From JAKAWQ01 sp035509315 (GTDB taxonomy: Bacteria; Pseudomonadota; Alphaproteobacteria; Acetobacterales; Acetobacteraceae), in NCBI GenBank assembly GCA_035509315.1, contig DATJLS010000033.1, positions 62,001-126,000 of the forward strand: a stretch of 64,000 nt of DNA. Reading direction: 5' to 3'. The notes beneath the pieces are model-generated. The model was not told the origin of the DNA and made no database searches. It was given only the letters and a program-made list of their open reading frames with translations. This document shows, in pieces, positions 31,125 through 41,564 of this stretch. Position numbers and translations under genes: made by a program. Positions within the stretch are counted from its first letter, which is position 1, and each line of letters opens with the position of its first letter.

Positions 31125-32444
31125 ATGGAAGCAAGTTCGATCGAGGAAGCGGCCAACCGGAAGAATCTGCTGCTTCTCGTCATGCTCCGCTGGCTGGCCG
31201 TGGGCGGGCAGGTCGTCACCATCCTCTTCGCCCGGCTCTGGCTCGGCATCGCGCTGCCGCTGATGCCGATGGCGGGCGTGGTTCTCTTCCTCGTCGCGTT
31301 GAACATCGCAAGCCTCCATCGCTGCCGGACGGGGCACGCCATCACGGACGCCGAGCTCTTCGCCGGGCTGGCGATGGATGTGGGGGCGCTGACGGTCCAG
31401 CTCTACCTAAGCGGCGGGGCGATGAATCCCTTCGTCTCGCTCTTCCTGCTTCAGGTCATTCTCGGCGCGGTGCTGCTGCGGCCGCTGCTGGTCTGGCTTC
31501 TCCTTGCCGTGGCCAGCCTCTGCTTCATCGGGCTCACCCAGTTCTACCGGCAGATCGATCTCTCCGCCTATCGAGGCCAGCTCTACGGACAGCAAGATTT
31601 CTTCTCGTTGCATATTTATCTCTACGGCCTGATCATCTGTTTCCTGCTGACGGCGGTGCTGCTGGTCCTGTTCGTGGCGCGCATCAACCGCAACCTGCGC
31701 GACCGGGACCGGAGGCTGGCGCAGCTTCGGGAGCAATCGGTCGAGGAGGAGCATATCGTGCGGATGGGGTTGCTCGCCTCCGGAGCTGCCCATGAGCTCG
31801 GCACGCCGCTCGCCACGCTTTCGGTGATCCTGAACGACTGGGAGCGGGTTCCCGCGCTCAATGTCGATCCCGAGGTCGCCGCCGAGATCGAGGAGATGAA
31901 CGCAGCGCTCGCCCGCTGCAAGGAGATCGTCTCACGCATCCTGCTCGCGGCCGGAGAGGCGCGGAGCGAGGAATCCGAGCCGACCACGCTGCTCGCCTTT
32001 CTCGATCATGTGGTCACGGAATGGCGGGAAACGCGTTCGCCGGCCAGTCTCGATTACGCGGCTGAGATCGGCCTCGATGCAGCGATTGCCTCGGATACGG
32101 TGGTCCGGCAGATCCTCTTCAACGTGTTCGACAATGCGCTCGAGGCCTCGCCGGACTGGGTCGGCGTCCGGGCGAGCCGGCGGGGCGAGATGCTCGTCGT
32201 CGCCGTCACGGACAAGGGCGGCGGGTTTGCCCCGGAGATTCTCGCCAATCTCGGCAAGCCCTACCAGTCCACCAAGAACCGCTCGGGGAGCGGCCTTGGC
32301 CTCTTCCTCGTGGTGAACGTGCTGCGCAAGCTCGGCGGCACGATCCTCGCCCGCAACCTGCCCACGGGCGGAGCCTCGGTGGAGCTCTCCCTGCCGGTCG
32401 AGGCGCTGGCGATCGAAGGCGAGGCGCACCGTGCGGCCGCGTAG
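31125..32444 (+). CDS. regB: RegB/PrrB-type redox sensor histidine kinase
   Basis: RegB senses respiratory redox state and controls phosphorylation of RegA. The 439-aa protein has about six N-terminal helices (e.g. NLLLLVMLRWLAVGGQVVTI and PLLVWLLLAVASLCFIGLTQ), the quinone-site signature GGAMNPFVSLFLLQV (~92-106), the RegB H-box SGAAHELGTPLATLSVIL (His ~217), the N-box VFDNALEASPDW and G-boxes DKGGGFAPEIL and GSGLGLFLVVNVL. No cysteine is present in the linker ahead of the H-box, where RegB normally carries its redox-active Cys. ATG 31125 follows AAGGGGAGG with no spacing; the frame is open earlier but not membrane-like. It lies downstream of cyoABCD, a likely target. Confidence 0.92.
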   Translation: MEASSIEEAANRKNLLLLVMLRWLAVGGQVVTILFARLWLGIALPLMPMAGVVLFLVALNIASLHRCRTGHAITDAELFAGLAMDVGALTVQLYLSGGAMNPFVSLFLLQVILGAVLLRPLLVWLLLAVASLCFIGLTQFYRQIDLSAYRGQLYGQQDFFSLHIYLYGLIICFLLTAVLLVLFVARINRNLRDRDRRLAQLREQSVEEEHIVRMGLLASGAAHELGTPLATLSVILNDWERVPALNVDPEVAAEIEEMNAALARCKEIVSRILLAAGEARSEESEPTTLLAFLDHVVTEWRETRSPASLDYAAEIGLDAAIASDTVVRQILFNVFDNALEASPDWVGVRASRRGEMLVVAVTDKGGGFAPEILANLGKPYQSTKNRSGSGLGLFLVVNVLRKLGGTILARNLPTGGASVELSLPVEALAIEGEAHRAAA

Positions 32445-32483
32445 GTCCGCCCCGATCTAGGCGCTGCCCATGATCCACTGCCC

Positions 32484-33059
32484 ATGATCGGCACCCCAGA
32501 GAGGGAGCGTGATGATCCCTCCCCCCCCCGCTCCAGCCGCGATCTTCTCATCATCGAGGACGATCCCTCCTTCGCGAGGGCATTGCGCCGATCGTTCGAG
32601 CGGCGGGGCTATCGCGTGGCGGTCTGCGATCGGGCGGATGCGCTCGCGGCAACGCTGCAGAGCTTGTCGCCCGCCTTCGCTGTCGTGGATCTCAAGCTGA
32701 TCGGGCCTTCGGGGCTCGAATGCGTGAAGATCCTGCACGAGCGCGACCCCGCGATGAAGATCGTGGTGCTGACCGGCTATGCGAGCATCGCGACCGCCGT
32801 GGAGGCGATCAAGCTCGGCGCGAGCCACTATCTGGCCAAGCCTTCCAATGCCGACGATATCGAGGCGGCGTTCGAGCGCGAGGCAGGAGACACCAATGTG
32901 GCGCTGAGCGCGCGGCCGAGCTCGATCAAGACCCTGGAATGGGAACGCATTCACGAAACGCTGGTCGAGACCGAATTCAACATCTCCGAGACGGCGCGAA
33001 GGCTCGGCATGCATCGCAGGACGCTCGCCAGGAAATTGTTGAAAAAACGGATCGATTAG
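32484..33059 (+). CDS. regA: RegA/PrrA-type response regulator
   Basis: This 191-aa partner of RegB has a receiver domain with LLIIEDDPSF (acidic pocket, ~21-30), phospho-acceptor Asp in FAVVDLKLIGPSGLE (~68), the switch Thr in VVLTGYAS and Lys in HYLAKPSNADD. A short linker leads to a Fis-type helix-turn-helix, FNISETARRLGMHRRTLARK (~165-184), almost identical to the RegA family signature. The N-terminal ~15 codons contain a run of nine C (32521-32529). No clear Shine-Dalgarno precedes ATG 32484. The TAG stop is the first codon of a family A repeat. Confidence 0.94.
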   Translation: MIGTPERERDDPSPPRSSRDLLIIEDDPSFARALRRSFERRGYRVAVCDRADALAATLQSLSPAFAVVDLKLIGPSGLECVKILHERDPAMKIVVLTGYASIATAVEAIKLGASHYLAKPSNADDIEAAFEREAGDTNVALSARPSSIKTLEWERIHETLVETEFNISETARRLGMHRRTLARKLLKKRID

Positions 33060-33112
33060 AGCGCGATGCTCGGGGCCGAATCACCGAAGGTCTGAATCAC
33101 GCGGGAAAACAA
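33057..33112 (+). repeat. dispersed palindromic repeat, family A copy 2
   Basis: The element starts TAGAGCGCGATGC, supplying the regA stop codon, then diverges from the consensus in the middle (GGGGCCGAATCACC) and ends GGTCTGAATCACGCGGGAAA with an A-rich tail. It fills the whole gap between the convergent genes regA and the malic enzyme. Confidence 0.75.
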
Positions 33113-33121
33113 CGCGCCGGC

Positions 33122-35416
<2,295 letters not shown>

Positions 35417-35512
35417 CACAGTCTCCTAACGTGGCGGGACCATCGACGGAACGGCCCATCCTGGCAACGCGGGTCCGGCAATCGGAAAACGGGCGATGGA
35501 GGATCAGCAAAA

Positions 35513-35599
35513 TGGTGCGGTCGAGAAGACTCGAACTTCCACGGGGTTGCCCCCACAAGCACCTCAAGCTTGCGCGTCTACCATTCCGCCACGACCGCT
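35513..35599 (-). tRNA. tRNA-Leu (anticodon GAG)
   Basis: The minus strand folds into a class II tRNA. The acceptor GCGGTCG pairs with CGACCGC. The anticodon stem CAAGC/GCTTG encloses loop TTGAGGT (anticodon GAG), followed by a long variable arm (GGGG-GCAA-CCCC). The T arm is GGAAG-TTCGAGT-CTTCT. The CCA end is encoded (35513-35515). Confidence 0.97.
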
Positions 35600-35658
35600 C
35601 GTACCACGCGCCCGATGCCGCCTTGCATCGATCGCCCGGCGGGGGGCGGATATAGCGG

Positions 35659-36393
35659 ATGCCTTTCGACCCTTCAATTGCCGACGCGCTCTGTTTTGAA
35701 CGCTCGCCCGCGCCGGTCGCCTATCCGGACGCAATAGCCCGGATGCAGGCGCTGGCGGGCGAGATCCGCGCCGGGACGGCGGCGGAGCGCGTCTGGTTCA
35801 CCGAGCACCCGCCGCTCTACACCGCCGGCACCTCGGCGCGGACGGAGGACCTGACCGAGCCGGGGCGTTTCCCCACCTTCCGCGCCGGACGCGGCGGACA
35901 ATGGACCTATCACGGCCCGGGCCAGCGCATCGCCTATGTGATGCTCGATCTCACGCGCCCGCATGGCACGGTGCCGGAGCGCGATGCGCGGCTTTATGTC
36001 CACGGGCTCGAACAATGGGTGATGCGGGCGCTGGCGCGGCTTGGCGTCGCGGTGGAGCCGCGGGAGGACAGGATCGGGCTCTGGGTGCGCGAGGCAGGAG
36101 AAGAAAAGAAAATCGCGGCGATCGGGGTGCGCATCAGCCGCTGGGTGACCTCGCACGGGATTGCGATCAATCTCGCGCCGGACCTCTCCCATTTTCAGGG
36201 AATCGTGCCCTGCGGCATCCGCGACTACGGCGTCACCAGCCTTGCCGCTCTCGGGCGCACTGCAAGCATGGAAGAACTCGACGTGGCGCTGCTTTCCGTC
36301 TGGCCCGAGGTGTTCGGCGGCGATCCCGCGCCGAAATTCCCCGCGCCAAAATCGAGGGCATGCCCGCCGAAGACGCAATCACGAGAGGCGTGA
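35659..36393 (+). CDS. lipB: octanoyl-[acyl-carrier-protein]:protein octanoyltransferase
   Basis: LipB transfers octanoyl groups from ACP to lipoyl domains, the first step of lipoate assembly. The 244-aa protein shows VWFTEHPPLYTAGTSA (~45-60), GRGGQWTYHGPGQRIAYVML (RGGxxTYHGPGQ, ~77-96), the catalytic lysine in KKIAAIGVRISRWVTSHGIA (~149-168) and the catalytic cysteine in IVPCGIRDYGVTSL (~184). The C-terminal ~25 residues are a non-conserved tail; the last codons and the TGA stop lie beside a repeat fragment. Confidence 0.95.
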   Translation: MPFDPSIADALCFERSPAPVAYPDAIARMQALAGEIRAGTAAERVWFTEHPPLYTAGTSARTEDLTEPGRFPTFRAGRGGQWTYHGPGQRIAYVMLDLTRPHGTVPERDARLYVHGLEQWVMRALARLGVAVEPREDRIGLWVREAGEEKKIAAIGVRISRWVTSHGIAINLAPDLSHFQGIVPCGIRDYGVTSLAALGRTASMEELDVALLSVWPEVFGGDPAPKFPAPKSRACPPKTQSREA

Positions 36394-36412
36394 CTCTCGC
36401 GGGAAAACAAAT
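36385..36412 (+). repeat. dispersed palindromic repeat, family A fragment
   Basis: Only the tail of the element remains: GCGTGACTCTCGCGGG followed by AAAACAAATG. This matches the 3' end of copies at 33057 and 61282 (CACGCGGGAAAACAAA). The lipB TGA stop falls inside it. Confidence 0.55.
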
Positions 36413-36418
36413 GGCTGG

Positions 36419-37075
36419 TCAGTGGGCGAAGATATCCGGCTCCTCGTAGCCGAGCAGGTCGAGCATCGCCCGCTCCGGCAGGAACGCGAAGCAGGCTTCG
36501 GCGAGCGCACGCCGCTCCTCGCGCTCGAGCAGCGCCTCGAGCCGTGCCCAGAGCGCGTGCAGATAGAGAACGTCCGCCGCCGCGTAAGCGAGCTGCTCGG
36601 GGCTAAGCTCCGCCGCGCCCCAGTCGGAGGTCTGCTGCTGCTTCGTGAGCTCCACCCCGAGCAGCTCGCGGCAAAGCTCCTTGAGCCCGTGGCGGTCGGT
36701 GAAGGTGCGCACGAGCTTCGAGGCGATCTTGGTGCAGCGGATCGGCGCCACCCGGATGCCGAGCGCCTTGGCCAGGATCGCGACATCGAAGCGGGCGAAG
36801 TGCATCAGCTTCACCACGCCCGGATCGGTGAGCAGGCGGCGCAGGTTCGGACAATCCGCACCACGGCCGCCCATGCGCTCGGGCACGATCTGCACCAGAT
36901 GCGCCACCCCGTCGCCGGCCGAGAGCTGGACGAGGCAGAGCCGGTCGCGATGGGGATTGAGCCCCATCGTCTCGGTATCCACCGCCACCATCGTTCCGAA
37001 CGAAAGCCCCGCGGGCAGATCGTTGCGGTGAAGGTGGATGGTGGCGTCTTGCTGGAACTGGGTGAAGCCTGCCAC
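36419..37075 (-). CDS. rnd: ribonuclease D-type 3'-5' exonuclease
   Basis: This ~218-aa single-domain DEDDy exonuclease, the short form common in Alphaproteobacteria, acts in tRNA and stable RNA 3' processing. Motifs: VAVDTETMGLNPHRDRLCLV (Exo I, DxE), HFARFDVAIL (Exo II) and LAYAAADVLYLHAL (Exo III, YxxxD). The C-terminal HRDC domains of E. coli RNase D are missing. The start is uncertain. The frame runs upstream into the tRNA-Leu gene, which cannot be coding. GTG 37075 is the best standard start keeping the conserved IHLHRNDLP strand, but it lacks a Shine-Dalgarno; ATG at 36991 would cut that strand off. Confidence 0.88.
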   Translation of the reverse strand: MAGFTQFQQDATIHLHRNDLPAGLSFGTMVAVDTETMGLNPHRDRLCLVQLSAGDGVAHLVQIVPERMGGRGADCPNLRRLLTDPGVVKLMHFARFDVAILAKALGIRVAPIRCTKIASKLVRTFTDRHGLKELCRELLGVELTKQQQTSDWGAAELSPEQLAYAAADVLYLHALWARLEALLEREERRALAEACFAFLPERAMLDLLGYEEPDIFAH

Positions 37076-37091
37076 TTCGATGCTTTGCAAA

Positions 37092-37178
37092 TGGTGCCCA
37101 GGAGAAGACTCGAACTTCCACGACCTTGCGGCCACAGGTACCTGAAACCTGCGCGTCTACCAATTCCGCCACCTGGGC
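37092..37178 (-). tRNA. tRNA-Leu (anticodon CAG)
   Basis: The minus strand gives a class II tRNA. The acceptor GCCCAGG pairs with CCTGGGC. The anticodon stem CAGGT/ACCTG encloses loop TTCAGGT (anticodon CAG), with a long variable arm and T arm GGAAG-TTCGAGT-CTTCT. CCA is encoded. It reads CUG, expected to be the dominant leucine codon in this GC-rich genome. It lies 16 bp upstream of the rnd start, so co-transcription of tRNA and exonuclease is possible. Confidence 0.97.
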
Positions 37179-37305
37179 ATGGATGGCAGGTGCGGGCGGG
37201 GCGGCCATCTAACGCGGGGCCCCCATGGCGTCAACTCCGCCGGCTTGAGCGAAAGCCGCCCGCGGCCTATTCACGGCGAGAAGAGAGGTGCCTCAGGAGA
37301 GACGG

Positions 37306-38256
37306 GTGGCGGAGCGCAAGGTGGCAACGGTGTTCGGCGGCTCGGGCTTTCTCGGCCGCTATGTCGTGAAGCGGCTGGCCGCCGCCGGCCAGGTCGTGCG
37401 CGTCGCGGTCCGCGACCCCGAGGCCGCGCTCTTCCTCAAGCCGATGGGCGCGGTGGGCCAGATCGTGCCGCTCTACAGCGACCTCGCCCGTCCGGACACC
37501 GTGCCCCGCGCGGTGGAGGCGGCCGATATCGTGATCAACCTCGTCGGCATCCTCGCCGAGCAACGCCCGGGCGATTTCCAGCGCATCCATGCCGCCGGGG
37601 CGGGCGCCATCGCGCGCGCAAGCGCGGAGGCCGGCGTCGCCCATCTCGTGCATGTCTCGGCGATCGGCGCCGATCCGTCGAGCCCGAGCCGATATGCCGC
37701 GAGCAAGGCCGCCGGAGAGGAAGCCGTGCTCGGCGCCTTCCCCGGCGCCACCATTCTTCGGCCCTCGGTCGTCTTCGGCCCCGAAGACCGGTTCTTCAAC
37801 CGTTTCGGCGCGCTCGCCCAGTTCCTGCCCTTCATGCCGGTGATTTCGGGCGCAAGCCGGATGCAGCCGGTCTATGTCGGCGACGTCGCCGATGCGGCGA
37901 TGGCTGCGCTGGACCGTCCCGAGGCCGCGGGGCGGATCTATGAGCTCGGCGGCCCGCGCATCTTCACCTTCCGCGAGCTTCTGCAGTATGTGCTCAAGGA
38001 AACCGGCCGCGACCGCCCGCTGATCGCGGTTCCACCCGCCCTTGCCCGCTTCCAGGCAATGATCGCCGAACGTCTCCCCGGCAAGCCGCTGACGCGCGAT
38101 CAGCTTCTGATGCTCGCGCGCGACAATATCACCTCGGAACAGGCACCCGGCCTCACCGATCTCGGGGTGGTTCCAACCCCTGTCGAGATGGTCGTGCCCC
38201 AGTATCTCGCCCGCTTCCGCCCCGGCGGCGGCCGCCGCGAGCTGATGCCGGCCTAG
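37306..38256 (+). CDS. NDUFA9-like complex I-associated NAD(P)-binding protein
   Basis: This 316-aa extended SDR-type protein is similar to the NDUFA9/39-kDa accessory subunit of complex I that is common in Alphaproteobacteria. It has VATVFGGSGFLGRYVVKRLA (GxxGxxG, ~5-24), VINLVGILAEQRPGDFQRIH (~78-97), HVSAIGADPSSPSRYAASKA (YxxxK, ~119-138) and ILRPSVVFGPEDRFFNRF. GTG 37306 is chosen because AGGAG lies 6 nt upstream; an upstream GTG at 37288 is less likely. A role in complex I assembly or ubiquinone-related chemistry is inferred from the family. Confidence 0.87.
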   Translation: MAERKVATVFGGSGFLGRYVVKRLAAAGQVVRVAVRDPEAALFLKPMGAVGQIVPLYSDLARPDTVPRAVEAADIVINLVGILAEQRPGDFQRIHAAGAGAIARASAEAGVAHLVHVSAIGADPSSPSRYAASKAAGEEAVLGAFPGATILRPSVVFGPEDRFFNRFGALAQFLPFMPVISGASRMQPVYVGDVADAAMAALDRPEAAGRIYELGGPRIFTFRELLQYVLKETGRDRPLIAVPPALARFQAMIAERLPGKPLTRDQLLMLARDNITSEQAPGLTDLGVVPTPVEMVVPQYLARFRPGGGRRELMPA

Positions 38257-38334
38257 ATTGAAGGGCTCTCAATAGTCCTGGGCTCAGCTGTAGACCCCGG
38301 CAAAGACGATGCCCTGGCAATCCTTTTGCCGAAC

Positions 38335-38412
38335 TTATGTGGGTCTGGGGCCACAGGCCCCGATGGGATGCGGCTGGGGCGTAGGGGCGAAGCCCCTGCT
38401 TTGGGCGGACCC
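38335..38412. repeat. GC-rich hairpin repeat, family B copy 3
   Basis: The gap between the NDUFA9-like gene and rpmB carries GTGGGTCTGGGGCCACAGGC followed by CCCGATGGGATGCGG and AGGGGCGAAGCCCCTG. Two hairpins are evident: GGGGCC-ACA-GGCCCC and AGGGGC-GAA-GCCCCT. It shares GGTCTGGGGCC with the copies near 18,070 and 23,440. It lies between convergent genes, where bidirectional 3'-end structures are common. Confidence 0.7.
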
Positions 38413-38417
38413 CTTAT

Positions 38418-38702
38418 TTACGCGGGCCGGGCGCGCTCGACCCGTCGCTTCAGGGCGCGCGCGGCGTCGGGCAGGCGCCGGTCCGGCGTGCCGAGCAGGA
38501 ACGCGTCCAGTCCGCCCTTGTGCTCGATCGTCGAGAGGGCCCGCGCCGAAATCCGGATCCGGACCGTCTGGCCAAGGATATCGGATACCAGCGATGCCTC
38601 CTGCAGGTTGGGAAGGAAGCGGCGGCGGGTCTTGTTGTTGGCGTGGCTGACGTTGTTGCCCGTCAGCACGCGCTTGCCGGTAAGCTCACACATGCGTGAC
38701 AT
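38418..38702 (-). CDS. rpmB: 50S ribosomal protein L28
   Basis: This 94-aa L28 starts MSRMCELTGKRVLTGNNVSH and continues NNKTRRRFLPNLQEASL and VRIRISARALSTIEHKGGLD, all typical. The C-terminal RRLPDAARALKRRVERAR extension is the alphaproteobacterial form. It is followed after 51 bp by the Atm1-type transporter, which lies upstream on the same strand. Confidence 0.97.
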   Translation of the reverse strand: MSRMCELTGKRVLTGNNVSHANNKTRRRFLPNLQEASLVSDILGQTVRIRISARALSTIEHKGGLDAFLLGTPDRRLPDAARALKRRVERARPA

Positions 38703-38753
38703 CGGGGGATCCCTCGAAGGAAGCGGGCTTATGGCGGAGCCGGCGGGTTTCCG

Positions 38754-40589
38754 TCAAGCCAGCGGCTCGACCGGCTCTGCGAGCAGCCCGTTTTCCTGCT
38801 CCACCGCCTGCAGCGCCCACATCCGCGCGTAGAGCCCGCCCTTGGCGAGCAGCACGGCGTGGGTGCCGCGCTCAGCGATCCTGCCATGCTCGAGCACCAG
38901 GATCTCGTCCGCGTCCACCACGGTCGAAAGCCGGTGCGCGATGATCAGGGTCGTCCGTCCCTGCTCGAGCGGACGCAGCGCCGCCACGATGTCCCGCTCG
39001 GTCGCCGTGTCGAGCGCGCTCGTCGCCTCGTCGAGGATCAGGATGCTGGGATTCTTGAGCAGCGTGCGCGCGATCGCCACGCGCTGCTTCTCCCCGCCGG
39101 AAAGCTTGAGCCCTCGCTCCCCGACAAGGGTCGCATAGCCGCCCGGCAGGCGGCGCACGAAATCGTCCACCTGGGCGAGCCGCGCCGCCGCCTCGATCTC
39201 CGCGTCCCCGGCTCCCGGGCGGCCATAGCCGATATTGTAGCGGATGGTCTCGTTGAAGAGCACGGTATCCTGCGGCACGATCCCGAGCGCCGCGCGCAGG
39301 CTTTCCAGCGTCACGTCGCGAATATCGGTCCCGTCGATCAGGATCCGCCCCGCGCTCGGCTCATAGAAACGAAAGAGCAGGCGTGTGATGGTCGATTTGC
39401 CCGACCCGGTCGGCCCGACGACCGCAAGCGTCCCGCCGGGCGGAACGGAAAAGCTCACCCCGTGGAGAATCTCCCGCTCGGGCTCATAGCCGAAGCGCAC
39501 GCCTTCGAAGGCAACCGCGCCCGCGAGCGCGGCGGGTGGCGGCAGGGCGTGGGCGTCCGGGCGATCGGCGATCTCCGGCGGCACCTCGAGCAGGCGGAAC
39601 ATCTGCTCCATGTCGAGCAGCCCCTCGCGGATCTGGCGATAGACGAAGCCCAGGAAGTTGAGCGGCTGATAGAGTTGCAGCATGTAGGTGTTGACCAGGA
39701 CGAACTTGCCGACCGTCATCGTGCCCGCCTGCACGCCCTCCGCCGCAAGGAGCATGATGAGGGCGACCCCGATCGCCACGATCGCCGCCTGGCCGCTGTT
39801 GAGCAGACTGAGTGTCACCTGCGAGCGCACCGCCGCGCGCGCGTACGCGGTGAGCGATTTGTCGAAGCGCGCCGCCTCGTACTCCTCATTGCCGAAATAT
39901 TTGACGGTTTCATGATTGATCAGGCTGTCGAGCGCCTTGTTCTTCGCCTCGTTGTCGGTCGCGTTCATCATCTGGCGGATGCGCAGCCGCATGCTGGTGA
40001 AAGCGATCGTGAAGCCGAGATAGCCGCCGACGGCGGCAAGGGTGAGGAGCGCGAAGCGCCAGTCGAAAATGCGCCAGAGGACGAGCGTCACCAGCAGCAC
40101 TTCGAAAATGGTTGGCAGCACGTTGAAGACCGCAAGCTTGAGGACATTCTCGACGCCGGTGGTGCCGCGATCGACGGCGCGCCCGAGCGCGCCGGTCTGC
40201 CGCTCGAGATGGAAGCGAAGCGAGAGCCGATGCAGGTGCTGGAACGTCTCGAGCGCGATCCGACGCACCGCCTGTTGCTGGACGCTGGCAAAGAGGCCGT
40301 CGCGCAGCTCGCCGAAGGCCGAGGAGGCAATGCGCAACAGCGCATAGGCGATGACGAGCGCCACCGGCACGACGACGAACGCGCCCTTTCCTTTCGGAGC
40401 CAGAGCGTCGACACCGCGCGCATAGACGATCGGCACCAGCACGGTCGCGACCTTTGCCGCAACCAGGGCCAGACCCGCCGCCGTCACGCTGAGCCGTGCC
40501 GGCAGATCCTGTCTCGGCCAGAGATAGCCGAGCAGTCGGCAAATGGCCCGGAACGAAATCCTGGGAGAGGAGGAGACGGGCATGGACAT
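38754..40589 (-). CDS. Atm1/HMT1-type ABC half-transporter
   Basis: This ~611-aa exporter has an N-terminal six-helix membrane domain and a C-terminal ATPase. Homologues (mitochondrial Atm1, bacterial AtmA) export glutathione-linked sulfur, Fe-S precursors or metal conjugates. The membrane half carries RQTGALGRAVDRGTTGVENV and DSLINHETVKYFGNEEYEAA, the Atm1 signature (NxETVKYFxNE). The ATPase has VVGPTGSGKSTITRLLFRFY, LSGGEKQRVAIARTLLKNPS and ILILDEATSALD. ATG 40589 or 40583 fits best; neither has a clear Shine-Dalgarno, and the frame is open to 40625. Confidence 0.92.
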   Translation of the reverse strand: MSMPVSSSPRISFRAICRLLGYLWPRQDLPARLSVTAAGLALVAAKVATVLVPIVYARGVDALAPKGKGAFVVVPVALVIAYALLRIASSAFGELRDGLFASVQQQAVRRIALETFQHLHRLSLRFHLERQTGALGRAVDRGTTGVENVLKLAVFNVLPTIFEVLLVTLVLWRIFDWRFALLTLAAVGGYLGFTIAFTSMRLRIRQMMNATDNEAKNKALDSLINHETVKYFGNEEYEAARFDKSLTAYARAAVRSQVTLSLLNSGQAAIVAIGVALIMLLAAEGVQAGTMTVGKFVLVNTYMLQLYQPLNFLGFVYRQIREGLLDMEQMFRLLEVPPEIADRPDAHALPPPAALAGAVAFEGVRFGYEPEREILHGVSFSVPPGGTLAVVGPTGSGKSTITRLLFRFYEPSAGRILIDGTDIRDVTLESLRAALGIVPQDTVLFNETIRYNIGYGRPGAGDAEIEAAARLAQVDDFVRRLPGGYATLVGERGLKLSGGEKQRVAIARTLLKNPSILILDEATSALDTATERDIVAALRPLEQGRTTLIIAHRLSTVVDADEILVLEHGRIAERGTHAVLLAKGGLYARMWALQAVEQENGLLAEPVEPLA

Positions 40590-40682
40590 CTGCGCGGATA
40601 TAGGCACGACGGAAGCCAAGCGCATTCCTGGACGCAGTGGTCCTCTTGGGAATCGGTGGCGGCGAGACTACCTCGGCGGGCG

Positions 40683-41519
40683 ATGCAAGACGATCTCCTT
40701 CGCCACATCGCCGCCTGCCGCAATGCCCGCCCCGCGGCGCGCCACCGGCTCTGGCTCGGCACCGCTTCGGTCGGCTGGGTCGCGCCCGAGGCTGTCGAGG
40801 AGATCCGGGCCGTGGCGCCGGAAGCCTCAGCGCGGGTAGACGGTGTCTTCCTCCCCGATGCCCGCTCGTTCGAGGCGATGGCCGGCGCGCTCGTCCGTGC
40901 AGGGCATGTACGCTGGCGGGACGAGCCGTTCTCCGTCCGCACCCGGCCCGATCGCCCGGAACTCGCCCGGCTCGATCGCGGCGCGCTGCCCTATCTCGGC
41001 GTCTGGTCGGAAGGCGTGCATGTCAACGGCCTCGTTCACCGTTCGGACGGCCTCTGGCTCTGGGTCGCGGAACGCGCCGCGGACAAGGCGCTCGACCCCG
41101 GCAAGCTCGACCATCTCGTCGCCGGCGGGATTCCGGCCGGGCTTTCGCCCTGGGAGACTCTCGGCAAGGAAGCGGCCGAGGAGGCCGCGATCCCGCCCGC
41201 GCTCGCCCGGCAGGCGGTCGCGGTCGGCAGGATCTCCTATGCGATGGAGCGGCCGGAGGGCCTGCGGCGCGATCGGCTCCATTGCTACGATCTCTGGCTG
41301 CCGGAGGATTTTTCGCCCCGCCCGGCGGACGGCGAAGTCGCGGGCTTCGCGCTCTGGCCCCTCTCGCGCGTCCTTGCCGAGTTGCGCGGCAGCGATCGCT
41401 TCAAGTTCAATGTCGCCCTGGTGCTGATCGATCTCTTCCTCCGCCTCGGCCTGATCGATCCCGAATGCGCAGAGGGCCGCGCCTTGCGCGCGGGCCTGGA
41501 CGAGCCGGTCGCGCTGTAG
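40683..41519 (+). CDS. Nudix hydrolase with DUF4743 N-terminal domain
   Basis: This 278-aa protein has the DUF4743-plus-Nudix arrangement seen in thiamine-pyrophosphokinase-related and yeast YJR142W-like proteins. The N-terminal half has HRLWLGTASVGWV and FSVRTRPDRPELARLDRGAL. The Nudix half has HVNGLVHRSDGLWLWVAERA and a box GGIPAGLSPWETLGKEAAEE in which the usual RE is KE and the first Glu is replaced, followed by RLHCYDLWLPEDF and FKFNVALVLIDLFLRLGLI. ATG 40683 is used. The TAG stop is part of a family A repeat. The substrate is unknown; related proteins act on damaged thiamine diphosphate derivatives. Confidence 0.88.
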   Translation: MQDDLLRHIAACRNARPAARHRLWLGTASVGWVAPEAVEEIRAVAPEASARVDGVFLPDARSFEAMAGALVRAGHVRWRDEPFSVRTRPDRPELARLDRGALPYLGVWSEGVHVNGLVHRSDGLWLWVAERAADKALDPGKLDHLVAGGIPAGLSPWETLGKEAAEEAAIPPALARQAVAVGRISYAMERPEGLRRDRLHCYDLWLPEDFSPRPADGEVAGFALWPLSRVLAELRGSDRFKFNVALVLIDLFLRLGLIDPECAEGRALRAGLDEPVAL

Positions 41520-41564
41520 AGCGTGATTGACCGAAGGTGGAATCACCGCCGGTCTGCGTGACGC
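41517..41564 (+). repeat. dispersed palindromic repeat, family A copy 3
   Basis: The element starts TAGAGCGTGATTGACCGAAG, then GTGGAATCACCGCCGGTCTG and CGTGACGC. It gives the Nudix gene its TAG stop, and on the other strand it encodes the last six residues (RHADRR) and the TGA stop of chaC. The A-rich tail is missing. Confidence 0.75.

Noticed and set aside
38859..41519. 886-codon plus-strand open frame reaching into the Nudix gene
   Set aside because: Only its last 278 codons (from ATG 40683) look like protein; the upstream part is the complement of the Atm1-type transporter.
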